From the NCBI GenBank assembly GCA_038496675.1, contig CM076651.1, forward strand, positions 25,498,148-25,562,147: a stretch of DNA of 64,000 nucleotides, in the 5' to 3' direction. The translations under genes and the position numbers were made by a program. The first letter of the stretch is position 1. Each line of letters starts with the position of its first letter. A model generated the notes under the pieces. It was given only the letters and a program-made list of their open reading frames with translations, made no database searches and was not told the DNA's origin. The stretch is from Rachycentron canadum. Its lineage: Eukaryota; Chordata; Actinopteri; Carangiformes; Rachycentridae. Positions 1 to 10,640 of this stretch are shown here, piece by piece.

Positions 1-251
1 TCTCTCTCTCCCTCTCTCTCCCTCTCCCTCTCTCTCTCTCTCTCCCTCTCTCTCTCTCTCTCCGTCCTCCAGCCTCTTCCTCCGGTCTCTCCTCTCCGCC
101 GCTCTCTGCTCCAGAAGCGGACCAAACCTCGGGGGGGGACAGAGAGAGAGAGAAGATCTCGACAATGGATTTACCGCGATCACGATCCCGCTGATGATCA
201 CACCTTTGTTTCTTGTTTCTTCGCGGAGGCTCGTCAGTGTCTTGAGTCGAG
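1..251 (+). promoter_or_regulatory. cpne9: CT-rich tract and 5' leader of the copine gene
   Basis: Positions 1-62 are almost pure CT repeat. A mixed pyrimidine-rich stretch follows, then a G run at 131-138 and a short AG repeat near 141-153. No TATA box is visible. A transcription start cannot be placed from sequence alone, but some of this must be 5' UTR because the copine coding sequence opens at 252. An in-frame TGA at 243-245 shows that the protein cannot start further upstream in this exon. CT/GA tracts are common at fish promoters, so a promoter role is inferred, not shown. The leader contains two upstream ORFs, listed separately. Confidence 0.5.
165..194 (+). other. upstream ORF 1, 9 codons
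   Basis: An ATG at 165 in a good initiation context (A at -3, G at +4: gacaATGG) opens a 9-codon frame, MDLPRSRSR, which ends at TGA 192-194. The last base of that stop is the first base of the ATG of the next upstream ORF (TGATG). If transcription starts upstream of 165, scanning ribosomes would meet this start before the copine start. Whether it is in the mature mRNA is unknown. Confidence 0.5.
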
Positions 252-307
252 ATGATGGCATCAATAGGGGAATTCGACCCTCTCAACACCAGAGTCCCTG
301 CAACTAA
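194..307 (+). other. upstream ORF 2, 37 codons, overlapping the copine start
   Basis: An ATG at 194 opens a frame that runs through the copine start codons at 252 and 255 in a different frame and stops at TAA 305-307. The context is weak at -3 (gctgATGA). The peptide begins MITPLFLVSS and has no recognisable domain. Because it ends 53 bases after the copine start, ribosomes translating it could not simply reinitiate at the main ATG. An overlapping uORF of this kind usually lowers output of the main ORF, but that role is inferred. Confidence 0.45.
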
Positions 308-331
308 AATAGAAGTTACCGTGTCGTGCAG
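252..331 (+). CDS. cpne9: copine-9-like, coding exon 1 (residues 1-26 plus two bases)
   Basis: First coding exon of a copine, a soluble calcium-dependent phospholipid-binding protein with two C2 domains and a C-terminal vWA-like domain. Translation begins MMASIGEFDPLNTR, followed by PATKIEVTVSC, which matches the first beta strand of the copine C2A domain. Two tandem ATGs (252, 255) could serve as the start. An in-frame TGA at 243-245 rules out an earlier one. The exon ends in phase 2 before a GTGAGG donor at 332, and the split codon becomes Arg27 with the first base of exon 2. The PATKIE(V/I)TVSCR motif and the later exons fit copine-9 better than copine-5 or -8 as I remember them. The family call is firm and the paralogue call is probable. 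Confidence 0.92.
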
Positions 332-505
332 GTGAGGTCTAACTCTCATACATCCACATGTGGACATGTGTCACTTTAAACCCAGAGTGAAAGTCTGGGA
401 TTTCACCTCCATCACCCCAAATCTGACCGACAGGACATTTACATTTGAAAGGCGAGCGCCATCAAAGTCATTTCACTCAGCTGTGTGTGTGATGGACATT
501 TTTTC

Positions 506-604
<99 letters not shown>
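506..604. repeat. (ATCT)n tetranucleotide microsatellite
   Basis: About 24 uninterrupted copies of ATCT within intron 1, 175 bases after the exon 1 donor. The perfect run suggests recent expansion and likely length polymorphism. Confidence 0.98.
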
Positions 605-2275
605 GAGACCCACGCACACACTCGGGTGGTCTGGGTGCAGCAGACCCCTCAGTGTGTTTAAGTGCTTTCTCTCTCATGCGTAACCTTTTACTCTCTGCTG
701 CCCTTTGCTCTCAGGTAAATGGTTAATCCCATCACCAATATGCATTAAAGCCAGTGAAAAATCCTTTAGACTCAGGTGGTCTCTGTCCAGCCCGTGGCCC
801 GGTGGCCTCCCGCTGATATTCACAGGTGGACCGTCGACGTTGACGCCAATTGCTTCACACAGATTGTGGAGGCGCTGGCAGCGGCAGGTTCAGAATTACA
901 GTAGGTTGATTGTGAAGAAGTGAATTTGCAGGGCTGAAACAGGAGGAGTGCGTACACGTAGCTGAGACGGCTGCGTTGGCTGAATGGTCGGCTGCTCTGC
1001 TCACCAGTTGCAGACTGTCACTCTGCCTGCCTGGTGGTGGTGCGCTGACTGTCTTTCTGATCCACTCCTGAATAATGAATGGCTGTTGGTCCTGGATGGT
1101 CCCTCCTGAGATCAGACAGGCTTGAAATGGCCAGACACCTGGGTTAGACAGCCCCCAAACCCGGGAGAGGGGGGGGTTGCTGAGCCCAGAGGAGCAGATA
1201 AAGGATAAAATCCTGGGTGTTTTCATTTTAAAATGACATGTCAGACATTTTAAGTATTCATCAAGTTGCCATCCTTTTTTGACCTGAATCCGTTTTCTAG
1301 TTGCATGTTAACAAGTGCTGATTATCATAGTTAGATAGAAAGACAGGGAGCAGAGAGAAGCAGCTATAGCCTGATTCTGTCAGCAGGTAACAAACCTTCA
1401 CAGCTGACTGATCAACATGTTACATCTCATTGGTTTAATCTGAGCACAAACTGAAATGACAAGTTGTGGTTTTATGGGGGTTTCACTGCGGGACTAAATA
1501 GACTAATAACAGGTAAGTAAATGGACTGAATAATCCCCCAACATCGCTCTCTGTGCTGATCTTTAGATGTGTTGGTTCAACAGATTATTATTTTTATGTC
1601 CTGATGACCAGGCGGTTGAGCCAGGCTACCTGTTTCCCCCTGTTTCCACTCTTTAAGCTAAGCTAACAGGCGTCTGTCTGTAGCTGTGTTTTTATATTCA
1701 ACACAATCGACCTTGACATCCATCTCTTTGCAAAATAAAGAATCTGTAAATTTGACAAAGTGTAGAACTTCCTGTCTTTAATGTTTGTGGATCTCAGAAA
1801 CACCTGCAGCAGCTGATCCACTGATCACATGGTGGCGCTACAACAACCACATTCACATTGTTCACTGTGTGCTCCGGAAACAAAATCCCTGTTTTTTGAA
1901 TTAAAACTCAAACAGTGCTGAAATTTGACCCAGTCTTTAGCACATTTAGTGTCTAACATGGCTGAATTTGTTTTATTTTCTTTTTTTCAGAGTTTAATAG
2001 TGTGACCTCTTAACATAGACATCATCATACATCATCCCACGAACAAAGTCAGATATGTGTATATTCAAAAGTTTATCTCACAACTTCAGAAACTTTGCTT
2101 CACCTTCACCTCTGGTCAGTTGACATGTTGACAACATGACCACAGAACATGTAAATTTTACACTCACACAAACCAACTATGAGGTTTTTCAAAATAATGT
2201 TTTAAAAGGTCATTACTAAATTAGTGCATTTAATAAGTCATAGTATGAGTGTGTCCTGATCACCTCCACTTTATA

Positions 2276-2315
2276 CATACATACATACACATACATATAT
2301 ATGTATATATAGTAT

Positions 2316-2348
<33 letters not shown>
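2276..2348. repeat. ATAC/AT simple repeat
   Basis: CATA units grade into (AT)n, with two copies of TATATAGTATATCA around the main AT run. The AT run at about 2319-2346 could extrude as a cruciform. Confidence 0.95.
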
Positions 2349-2350
<2 letters not shown>

Positions 2351-2708
2351 TATCAGTCACTCCCATCAGGCATTAAATAGAGTAAGGAGTGGAGTCAGGA
2401 ACATCCAGGCAAATGGCTGGTTTCTTATTACATCCTTATCTTCTTCCTCCTGAAGGTCATCTTCATCAGTCTGAACAGTATTTGTTTTTAGCAGAGTTGA
2501 GGTTTGCTGCGCAATATTTTGAGATGGTTAGTTTCACACAATCATCTGGAGAGTAATTAAAATCCTGCTCATGCCAACTTTTAGTGCTCAGCTCAGACTT
2601 TTAGAAACATTCGGGAGCAAATAACAAAAGATAAAAGATGTCAATAAATGAATAAGGTGATCTCGAAGAACAAATCCATTCATACCGGCGCCTTTTCTGT
2701 TTCCACAG

Positions 2709-2749
2709 GAGTCTTCTGGATGTGGACACATTCTCCAAGTCAGACCCTG
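2709..2749 (+). CDS. cpne9: copine-9-like, coding exon 2 (residues 27-40)
   Basis: A 41-base exon between a TTTCCACAG acceptor and a GTATGT donor, entering in phase 2 and leaving in phase 1. It encodes RSLLDVDTFSKSDP, the first calcium-binding loop of C2A. Asp33 and Asp39 (in the D-x-F-S-K-S-D-P pattern) are the expected metal ligands and both are present. The family-wide LLD-D-FSKSDP motif makes recognition secure despite the small size. DVDTFSKSDP followed by V in the next exon resembles copine-9 (LDTFSKSDPMVV) more than copine-5 or -8 (SKSDPxCV). The final G joins TG of exon 3 to make Val41. Confidence 0.95.
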
Positions 2750-3419
2750 GTATGTATAGACTCTTCACTGTCTCTGAAAAAGCACTGAAATGCTTGTAAT
2801 AACAGGAAATTGTTTAGTTGGTCAACATTGCTTTAGAAAATACATTTTTGATCTTCAACTTGTGGATCAACTCTATATTTATTCATTACATATTTTTGTG
2901 AAAGCTACACTCACCACAATACATTTATTATTTATTTATACACCAGGATTAGTTGTGCTGCCTTCGAGCAAGAAACGCAGCGAGACATAATGAGCGATGT
3001 TCTGCTCTGCTGTGGTAGTTAAAAAAAAAAAAAAAAACCTGAAGAAGGTCAGAGCTATCAGTGAGTGACAACAGTGCTGATAAAATACAAGACAGGGAGA
3101 GGACAATAAAGAACAAGGACACGACTGAGGAGGGGCTAAAAAAGTGAAGGTTGGAGAAGGTCAGGATGGAAGGTTGGATGGGCGTCAGTGGGAAAATCAC
3201 GAGGGAAGGAATTAAGGGAAAGAGGATGTCGGCGCTGGACAGCGCAGAGTGAAAAAGGCTGATTCTGAGACTGGATGAACCCATTTTATCACTGGAATGA
3301 ATCCCACAGCATCCCATGGCCCCTTTTCTAAACCGACGTAGTGAAGACCCAGGGGTGACTGAACCTTTTTGTGCTCGGGGAAGGAATTAAATGTAAATTC
3401 TATCAGTGGCTCATCTTGT

Positions 3420-3550
3420 ACCGCGAAGGCTAAGACCTAACCCTGGTTCAAATCCGACCTGTGGCCCTTTGCTACCTGTCATCCCCTCTTTCTCTCTCCC
3501 TTACTTTCTCGTCTGTCTCTCACTGTGTCTCAACTTAAAGGCAAAAGTCC
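3420..3550 (+). mobile_element. tRNA-derived SINE fragment
   Basis: GGTTCAAATCC at 3445-3455 is a good RNA polymerase III B box (tRNA T-loop). It is followed by CGACCTGTGGCCCTTTGCTACCTGTC-type sequence and a CT-rich stretch ending AAAGGCAAAAG, the layout of a common teleost tRNA-derived SINE as I recall it. The 5' part with the A box is degraded or missing. Confidence 0.65.
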
Positions 3551-6232
3551 ACTTAAAAGGTATATTTTCAAACTAATATTCAGTAAATAAATAAAGACCA
3601 GAATGTGTCCAACATTGAGGGTTTTATCCTGTTTAAACAATGGCTACTTGCCAACAGAATTACATAACATTACATACATTAAACAACATTTTAATCCATT
3701 TAATTTTAAAGAAATATATTTCCTAGGCCTCACGATTCAAACAGGAAACAGGAAGGTCTACGTTTCTTGAGGCTGAGCCAGGAGTTTTAAGATCCTGGCA
3801 AGATATCTGTGATTTTTTTAGTCTTGAACATATTCAGCCTACAATAACAGACTGAAACTGTCTTCCACTATTTCTCTCACTCTGTTACGTGAGACTTCTC
3901 CTCATCTCATTTCCCTCTTTTCTTTCTGCTGTAGCTCTCCCTCAGACCCACAGGCCACAGCTTCACTGTGGCTAATGTAGCTAAATTTCAAAGTCTGTCT
4001 CTTTCCTCCACTGACCTTCACTTGATACCAACTCGCTTTCAGTTTCATGCAAATATTAAACTCGTTTGAAGTCAAATATGCTTGGTCTGTTTAGACAAGC
4101 TGTTTATTTAATTCTATTGGTTATTTTCTGTGTGGTTACGAGATGTTAATCCACAACAGCCAGACAATGATGGTCAAGATGTAGACGGGTCTTTGGCGAT
4201 ATCTTCAGCAAGCTGCACAGATCACGTAGAAGACATAACCAGAAATGACTGAGAGCTGGGGTAGATGGGTAGATAAACATGAAAAGTCCTCTTTGTGCCT
4301 TAAAGTACACAAATCACAGAAGTAATGGGTGGAAAATGTTGACTATTTCTTGTCGTTAGCTGAAAGAGCAGAGTCAGTCATTAGTTCCAGCCATTTTGTC
4401 AGAGCCTGGATGTGTTTGCACAGAAGCTGGAGAGACTCAGTAAGAAAATCATGATGTGAGATATCTCCCACCGTGTGTTCAGGTGTTTGTGTTTAGTTTC
4501 CCGATCACTTTGATGTGTGTTTAGATGCAGACGTTGATGAGCAACAATTAAATTAAATCCTGTATTGATACAGTGTGCTATGAGTTCAACTTTGCGTTGT
4601 GTTTGTCGTAATGTAACACATCTGGTGTATATGTAGTGTCAGTAATACCAATATCATTCTTATTCCTCCTTCCTGATAAGTGGTTTAGTAATTAAAGGTC
4701 AAAGGTCAAGGTCTGGTCATTATTCAATGCTGTCACTCAGGAAGTGGAGATTGTGACCATATTTCCAACAACTGATTGGCAGGCGGAGGCATCCATCCAT
4801 GTTGTTAGTATATCCTATAGAGCTAACTTCATCTGTGGTCTCAGTCCACTGACACTAGCTGCTGTGTGGCGGTGTTTGTTTCTAAGTGGCTGTCATGCTG
4901 TTGTTTTCCTAAATTTAAAGCAGAACCTCTTATTTTTTTTCGATTGTGTCGGTCTGTGTTTGAAGTCAGCTGACGCTGGAAATAGCCTGGTTCTCACTCC
5001 ACATTAAGGGGTGGAGCTCTTAAAGATTCATTTCATTTTCAAAGTACAAAATCTTGCTGAGTGAAGAAAATAAAAGACAAAAAGTGCTGGACTGGAGAGA
5101 AAAGAAGGATCTTGTGAGTGACAGAAAATAAACAGAAATGGCTGTTGTTAGTCAGAAAGCGAAGATGGGGCAGAAGATGTCGGCGTGGCGTTTCTTTCAT
5201 TCAAATGCAACTGTAAAACGTTATTAATCAAAATGAAGCGACTGTTACAAGGGACTGACAGACTTCTGTAACATTTTTATGAGGCTCCAGATGAAGCCAT
5301 ATTTAATCCAGAATAAACAATAATCACTTTTAGCTGCACTGATGTTTCAGAGGCACTGTCAACGAACACGGTAATCAGAGCAAGCAGCGTGGCAGATACA
5401 CAAAATCGCCAAGGAAACATTTTTTCGGGAAACGAGGCTGAGTGCATTTGCAACCCTGAAAAGACAACACAAAGAGCTGTGTAAAGGAAATCACAGGGAG
5501 TGCAGGCTGACAATCCACACGCCTCTGTCCCAGGTTCTAGTTGTGTAGTTGTGCCGACACTGGAGCTCTCCACCTTTTATCAGGAGCTTGTGAAGAGAGA
5601 AGCAGTGTGGTACTTTTGAGAGCCCGCAGGGTGCTGCTTTCTCAGACAGATGTTGTAATTAATCAGCCAGATAGTCTGGCTTTGAACGAGTCGCACAGAT
5701 CACAGCTGGAGAGCACAGCTGTCTAACTCCTCACCCAGGCTGGTCCTGGGGTCCTGGTGATAATGTCTGTGACTGGCCACAGATGTGAGGGCAGCCCGGC
5801 GAGACGCTGGGCTCCAAGCAGTGGAGGCAAGGAGAAGTGGTGCATGAGCCTCTGCCTCAGTCAGTCCAACACAAACAGATGTGATGAGCAGTCGCCTGCG
5901 CTGCCTGTTGCCTGTGCACCACAGCTGGAAGATGTAATTAAGAGACACACTATTACCAACTGTAAATGAAGGACTATGGAGAGCGCAGACAAACGGAGTA
6001 GAGATTAAAGAGTTTCTTTTTTCTTCAACAATGAGATGAATTGAAAATCTTATTCTGTTTCTGTCCCAAAAAAGTTAGAACAGAAGAAAAGAAACCTAGA
6101 ATTCATTTAAGTTGCACAGTAAAATGTTGATAATGTTTTAACATCCCAGACAGAAATGTGCCGATATCACGATTAATGTTACCATGCATGTCACCTAGAA
6201 GGGGATATTTAATTATCACATATATATATATC

Positions 6233-6570
6233 AAGTGTCACCCATCGTCTGAGAGCTGCTGTTCTGAAGCCTCCAGTTTGTCATTTGTCCGTCAGCCATC
6301 TTGATTTTTAGAAACCAGTAGAAACCATCTTTGGAGGAGAAGGTGGAGCTGAGGAGGAATGAGGGGTGGATCTGTCCTGCACTGTACTCTGTCCTGATTG
6401 GGTGGTGCAGTCTGTCAATCACAAAGTAGCCACTTCAATACAATCTGACTTCTTTAACAACCAGTGGAGTCGCCCCCTGATGGTCATTAGAGAGAGTGAA
6501 GGTTTGAGGCTCTTCAACCCTGGCTTCACTTTGCAGCCTCCACTTTTACGGACAGTCTATGATATATACA
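6233..6570 (-). mobile_element. dispersed element family A, copy 1
   Basis: One of five clear copies of a roughly 450-base non-coding element in this window. Hallmarks on the minus strand are AGTGGAGTCGCCCCCTGATG near one end and TTTGGAGGAGAAGGTGGAGC near the other. The central part seen in the 12.9 kb and 53.0 kb copies (the block containing CTAGTTTCAAGTCTTCAATA in the reverse orientation) is missing. The copy ends with GACAGTCTATGATATATACAT and continues into an AT-rich flank that is shared with the copy at 53 kb. It has no coding capacity and is most likely a non-autonomous DNA transposon or a composite repeat. Confidence 0.8.
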
Positions 6571-6828
6571 TCATCTGGATATATTAAGATATAGGTTTGT
6601 AACATATATGAAATATTCTTTCTATATGTACATATTTTAAAATACACATTTTATACGCTGATAGCATTGATGTTAATCATGTATATTATTAATTACTTAA
6701 TTAATTTTAATCTCCATCTTCCCATTCTGGGAAAGTAGTCCCAGACTTTTGGATCCTAATGTATAATATAAATATATGTTGACATGTTTTGACATGGACA
6801 TATATTTCTGTAACATATGGCTACAGTA
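6570..6828. repeat. AT-rich flank shared with the 53.4-53.7 kb locus
   Basis: This stretch (CTGGATATATTAAGATATAG, then ACATATTTTAAAAT, GCTGATAGCAT, TTTTGGATCCTA and ACATATATTTCTGTAACA) reappears in the same order at 53451-53663. The other family A copies lack it. Confidence 0.8.
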
Positions 6829-6830
6829 TA

Positions 6831-6832
<2 letters not shown>

Positions 6833-6912
<80 letters not shown>

Positions 6913-6919
6913 CACACAC
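6833..6919. repeat. (CA)n microsatellite
   Basis: About 40 CA units with a few interruptions (CCTA, AAA). It lies directly after the shared AT-rich flank of family A copy 1. Confidence 0.98.
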
Positions 6920-7816
6920 TTGTGACTCGAGACTCGTGGAATTGTTTAAATTTATAATAATTTATGTATAATTTTTACATATATGTTTTATCTAACGCTA
7001 ATTATGGAAATTCAATATGTACATATATTATATTTGCATATGGCACAAACTTGCAAATTAGGTTGAGGTGAAAGATTTGCATAAATCTGCATCTGAGGAC
7101 AGCACAACAGCAGGACAGTGTTTGAAGAGTACATTTGGATGGTTGGAAAATGTAATTCTAAAAGAAAGGCTAAAGCTGGAACCTGGATGTGTCCATCCTA
7201 TACAAAATGTTCATGTCCTGACAGTCCCCCTTTTTAAGCTTTGATCATTCTGAGGTGTTATACACATTTAATGATATAAAGTGGGTCATTTTACATCAGC
7301 TTGTGAACCGCTGCCACCTGACCTGGCAGATTTAATAAGTGCATAATGACATTCAAACTGAGGTAGGTACTGAAGTATATCACATCCATTAGCTACGAGA
7401 CCTATGTTTTTAATAAAAGGTAAAGTTCGCCTATAGCATCAAAGCATCCAAGACTGCCGCTGAGCACCCTGTCTCCAGAGGTGTCTGAGGTTGACTATAT
7501 TTATACTCTTATGAGATTTATTCTGTCAAGTTACACCACATCTCTCCCAGGCTCTGCCACTCACAGTACCTTTTTATGCCTCTGCACCAGCAACAGCCAG
7601 GGAGGAATTATGTTTTCAGGTCATCAGTCCATCCGTCCGTCCCACTGAAGGCAGTAACGTGCAAATGTCTAATAAGATGAAACGATATTTTAGATCCAAA
7701 TGGTGAAAGTTCAACTTCACTGTGGCATCAAAATGTTGTAAAAACAGTGTTTTAACACAGGAAGACGAGACAACTTGGTTGGTTGATTAGTGGAGGTTCA
7801 CAACTGCAAGGTGGTA

Positions 7817-7817
<1 letters not shown>

Positions 7818-7850
<33 letters not shown>

Positions 7851-8228
7851 CCATCCATCCGTCAATCCATCCGTCTATCCGTCCGTCCATCCATCCATCC
7901 GTCCATCCGTCCATCCATCCATCCATCCGTCCGTCCATCCATCCATCCATCCATCAATCCATCCGTCTATCCGTCCGTCCATCCATCCATCCGTCCATCC
8001 GTCCATCCATCCATCCATCCGTCCATCCGTCCACCCATCCATCCATCCGTCCATCCGTCCACCCGCCCATCCGTCCATCCGTCCATCCGTCCATCCATCC
8101 ATCCATCCATCCATCCATCCATCCATCCACCCACCCACCCATCCATCCATCTATCCATCCATCCATCCATTCATCCATCCATCCGTCCGTCCGTCCGTCC
8201 GTCCATCCGTCCGCCCACCCATCCATCT

Positions 8229-8259
<31 letters not shown>

Positions 8260-8277
8260 TCTGTCCATCCATCCATC
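7818..8277. repeat. (ATCC)n / (GTCC)n array, about 460 bases
   Basis: Some 115 tetranucleotide units, mostly ATCC with interspersed GTCC, CACC and TATC variants. There is an internal longer-period duplication: the segment CAATCCATCCGTCTATCCGTC occurs near 7863 and again near 7954. Long open frames across it (repeating HPSI on one strand, MDGW on the other) follow from a repeat unit that contains no stop codon and are not genes. The array abuts a minus-strand SINE remnant whose own tail is ATGG. Confidence 0.98.
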
Positions 8278-8376
8278 TTTCCATACTGCTTATCTGTGCA
8301 GGGTTGGTGGAGGGAGCCCCTCACAGTTGACATTGGCGAGGGCGGGGTACACCCTGGACCATCAGGAACCCCCTCC
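8278..8376 (-). mobile_element. SINE 3' end, minus strand, feeding the ATCC array
   Basis: CCATACTGCTTATCTGTGCAG followed by a GGAGGGAGCCCC block, TTGACATTGGCGAGGGCGGG and GTACACCCTGGAC is the reverse complement of the 3' part of the SINE found in full at 54.4 kb (compare its CAAGGTGAACCCCGCCCTCG and GTCAGCTGGGA). The body is lost after about 100 bases. Confidence 0.8.
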
Positions 8377-9677
8377 CCAGAAAACAATTATTCCAGTGGT
8401 TAAAACAAGCAGGTTGCACATCAGAATAATTATCGCCATGATGACTTAGATGTTGAACCCTCCCTCACAGTATTACAGCAGTGTGTTGGCATCCGATCAG
8501 CCTTCAATCTCATGGATGTGCACTATTACTCAAACCACTCATCCTGGATAGATGCAAACTGCCACTTATCTAACCATGTAGGAAAAAAAAAAACTGCCAA
8601 TCAACTCAGCCTGGAACAAGCTGCTGTCACAGGAAGCTTGAATGACTGACAGACGAATCAACCTCTTATTTGATGACATGTTCACTGCTGTCCAGGAAAT
8701 TACAGAGACTGAATTGCATCAGACTGCTGATCCTGTAACATCTCAACATCCCAAATGACATTTCTGAACACAGTGATCACTGAATTGTAACGATAACTAA
8801 AATAAATCACTTTCAGTCCATAACAATATTTTAAAAATGACAAGCGCTGGGGTTGTATCCACTCACCAGATTCTTATTGGGATAAGTATCAGAATACACT
8901 TGTCCACAGGTGTTTTCATAAGTTGGATCCCCAAACCCTTTAAATCTGCACATAACTGATGTGTTTACTCTCGCAGCTGCTCCCAGCCGCGTTCGCCCGG
9001 CCTGTACCACAGTTGAGTCTCAGCTGTTGCATATTGGGCGGCAAATTTACATGGGACCAAAAGCCGTGGCAGTAATGTGACCATGGTTTATGACTGGAAA
9101 GACGTATGGTCATTAACTGTGTGGGTGCCGTACGGGAGAGAGGAGACTGAGCGACTCAATTGTGTTTCCTCTTCTCATATTAATCAAATTATACAGGATT
9201 AATGAGGCCACGTGTGTGGCACCACTGCTTATTGGTTATGGACTAAACATAGTAAGTCTTTCTAGAACACAAACAGCAAAAATATACAATATACAATCAG
9301 ATCAAACAGGTATTGTTAGCTTCAGAGAAGAAGGTGAGTTAATCACTCCAATATCATTCAGATTTAATTGGTAGCAATCAGTAAGTGGGTCAGCGGCATC
9401 ACAAAGGCTCCGGAGGAGTCTGTGGTTTGGTAACGAGGTGAAGAGAAGAAGGGAAGAGGCGGGAATATGAACAACAACAAAAAAAAACAAAACAACAACA
9501 ACAAAAAACAAACAAACAGGGCATACGTCGACTCACATCAGAGCCTGCTGTGTTCACATCAACCAAAGCAATTATAGTGTCTGAATTGCTAGTTGAGTAA
9601 TTGAGGATGATGCATTTTCATTATTTGTTCACTCATTCACTAGTTACTACTCCCCACATATGTGTAGCGGACTAGGC

Positions 9678-10555
9678 TCACTGTGCATTTTATTAGGAAC
9701 ACCTGAATGGCTGCTTATGCATGCAGTTGTCCAAACAGCCAATCATGTGGCAGTAGAGCAATGCATATACACATCCTGCAGATACGCATCATTAGCTGCA
9801 GTTCATGAACGCATTTAACATCAGAATGGGGGACAACAGTGTGATCTCAGTGACTTTGACTGCAGTGTGATTATTGGTGCCTGACGCGGTGGGGTGAGTG
9901 TTTCTGAAACTGATCATCTCTGGGGATTTTCACACACAAGAGTTTCTAGAGATTTTAGTCAGAGTGGAGCCAGAAATAAAAACCATCCAGTGAGCAGCAG
10001 CTCTGAGGACAGAAACATCCTGTTGACGAGAGAGGTCAGAGGAGAATAAGCAGGCCAGTTGGAGCTGACAGAAAGGCTATGGTAACTCAGATAACCACTC
10101 TGTTCAAAGTGTCATGAGCATCCAGCCATGAGGCAGACCACGTCGGGTTTCACTTCCTGTCAGCAGAAAGCAGAAATCTGAGGTGGGATGACTGGAAAAA
10201 CATAGCCTGGTCTGATGAGATGTGTTTCCACTGAGGGTCACCATCCGTGGCACCAACCTGCCTTGTGTCAACAGTCCAGGAAAGAGGTGGTGGCGGTCGT
10301 CTAACGGTGTGGGGAGTGTTTTCTTGACACTGTCCTCCGCGTTTCAAAGCAAAAGTCAACTCAAACTTCAGTGGCCTCCCCAGTCTCCAGACCTGAATCC
10401 CATCAAGCACGTTCACGATGTGGTGGGACAGGAGATTGGCAGCATGAATGTGCAGCTGGCAAATCTGCAGAAATGTGTAGGAAAGTTTCCAACAATCTGG
10501 TGGATCCAAGCCAATGTGAACTGAGGCTCTAGTGTTCCTAATAAAGTGGTCTGGA
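9678..10555 (+). mobile_element. Tc1-like DNA transposon, defective (copy 1)
   Basis: Terminal inverted repeats share TTATTAGGAACAC on the left (about 9690-9702), with its complement GTGTTCCTAATAA on the right (10532-10544). Between them are Tc1 transposase remnants broken by frameshifts: a W-S-D-E-like stretch near 10205 (GCCTGGTCTGATGAGA) and SPDLNPIKHVHD near 10385-10420. The catalytic Glu of the DDE triad, normally in DLNPIEH, is Lys here. At about 880 bases it is much shorter than a full 1.6 kb element. It cannot encode a working transposase. Confidence 0.9.
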
Positions 10556-10640
10556 CCTACTGTATATGTAAAGTGCCTTGAGGTAATTTTGTTGTGATTT
10601 GGCACGATATGAATAAAATTTGATTGACTGATTGATACTT
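10556..10640 (+). mobile_element. L2-type LINE/SINE 3' tail
   Basis: TGTAAAGTGCCTTGAGGTAA, then TTTGTTGTGATTTGGC and ATGAATAAAATTTGATTGA followed by a TGAT-type tail match the 3' terminus shared by fish L2 LINEs and the SINEs they mobilise. It sits directly against the right end of the Tc1-like element. Confidence 0.75.

Larger units (their letters stand above)
332..2708 (+). other. cpne9: intron 1
   Basis: About 2.4 kb of non-coding sequence with GTGAGG donor and CCACAG acceptor. It holds the ATCT microsatellite (506-604) and an AT-rich simple tract (2276-2348). Short ORFs occur on both strands, but none has recognisable protein similarity. No RNA gene was recognised. Confidence 0.85.

Noticed and set aside
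7783..8449. Long ORFs of about 200 residues rich in HPSI (plus strand) and MDGW repeats (minus strand)
   Set aside because: They are translations of the ATCC tetranucleotide array, which contains no stop in most frames. There is no start context, domain or splice evidence.
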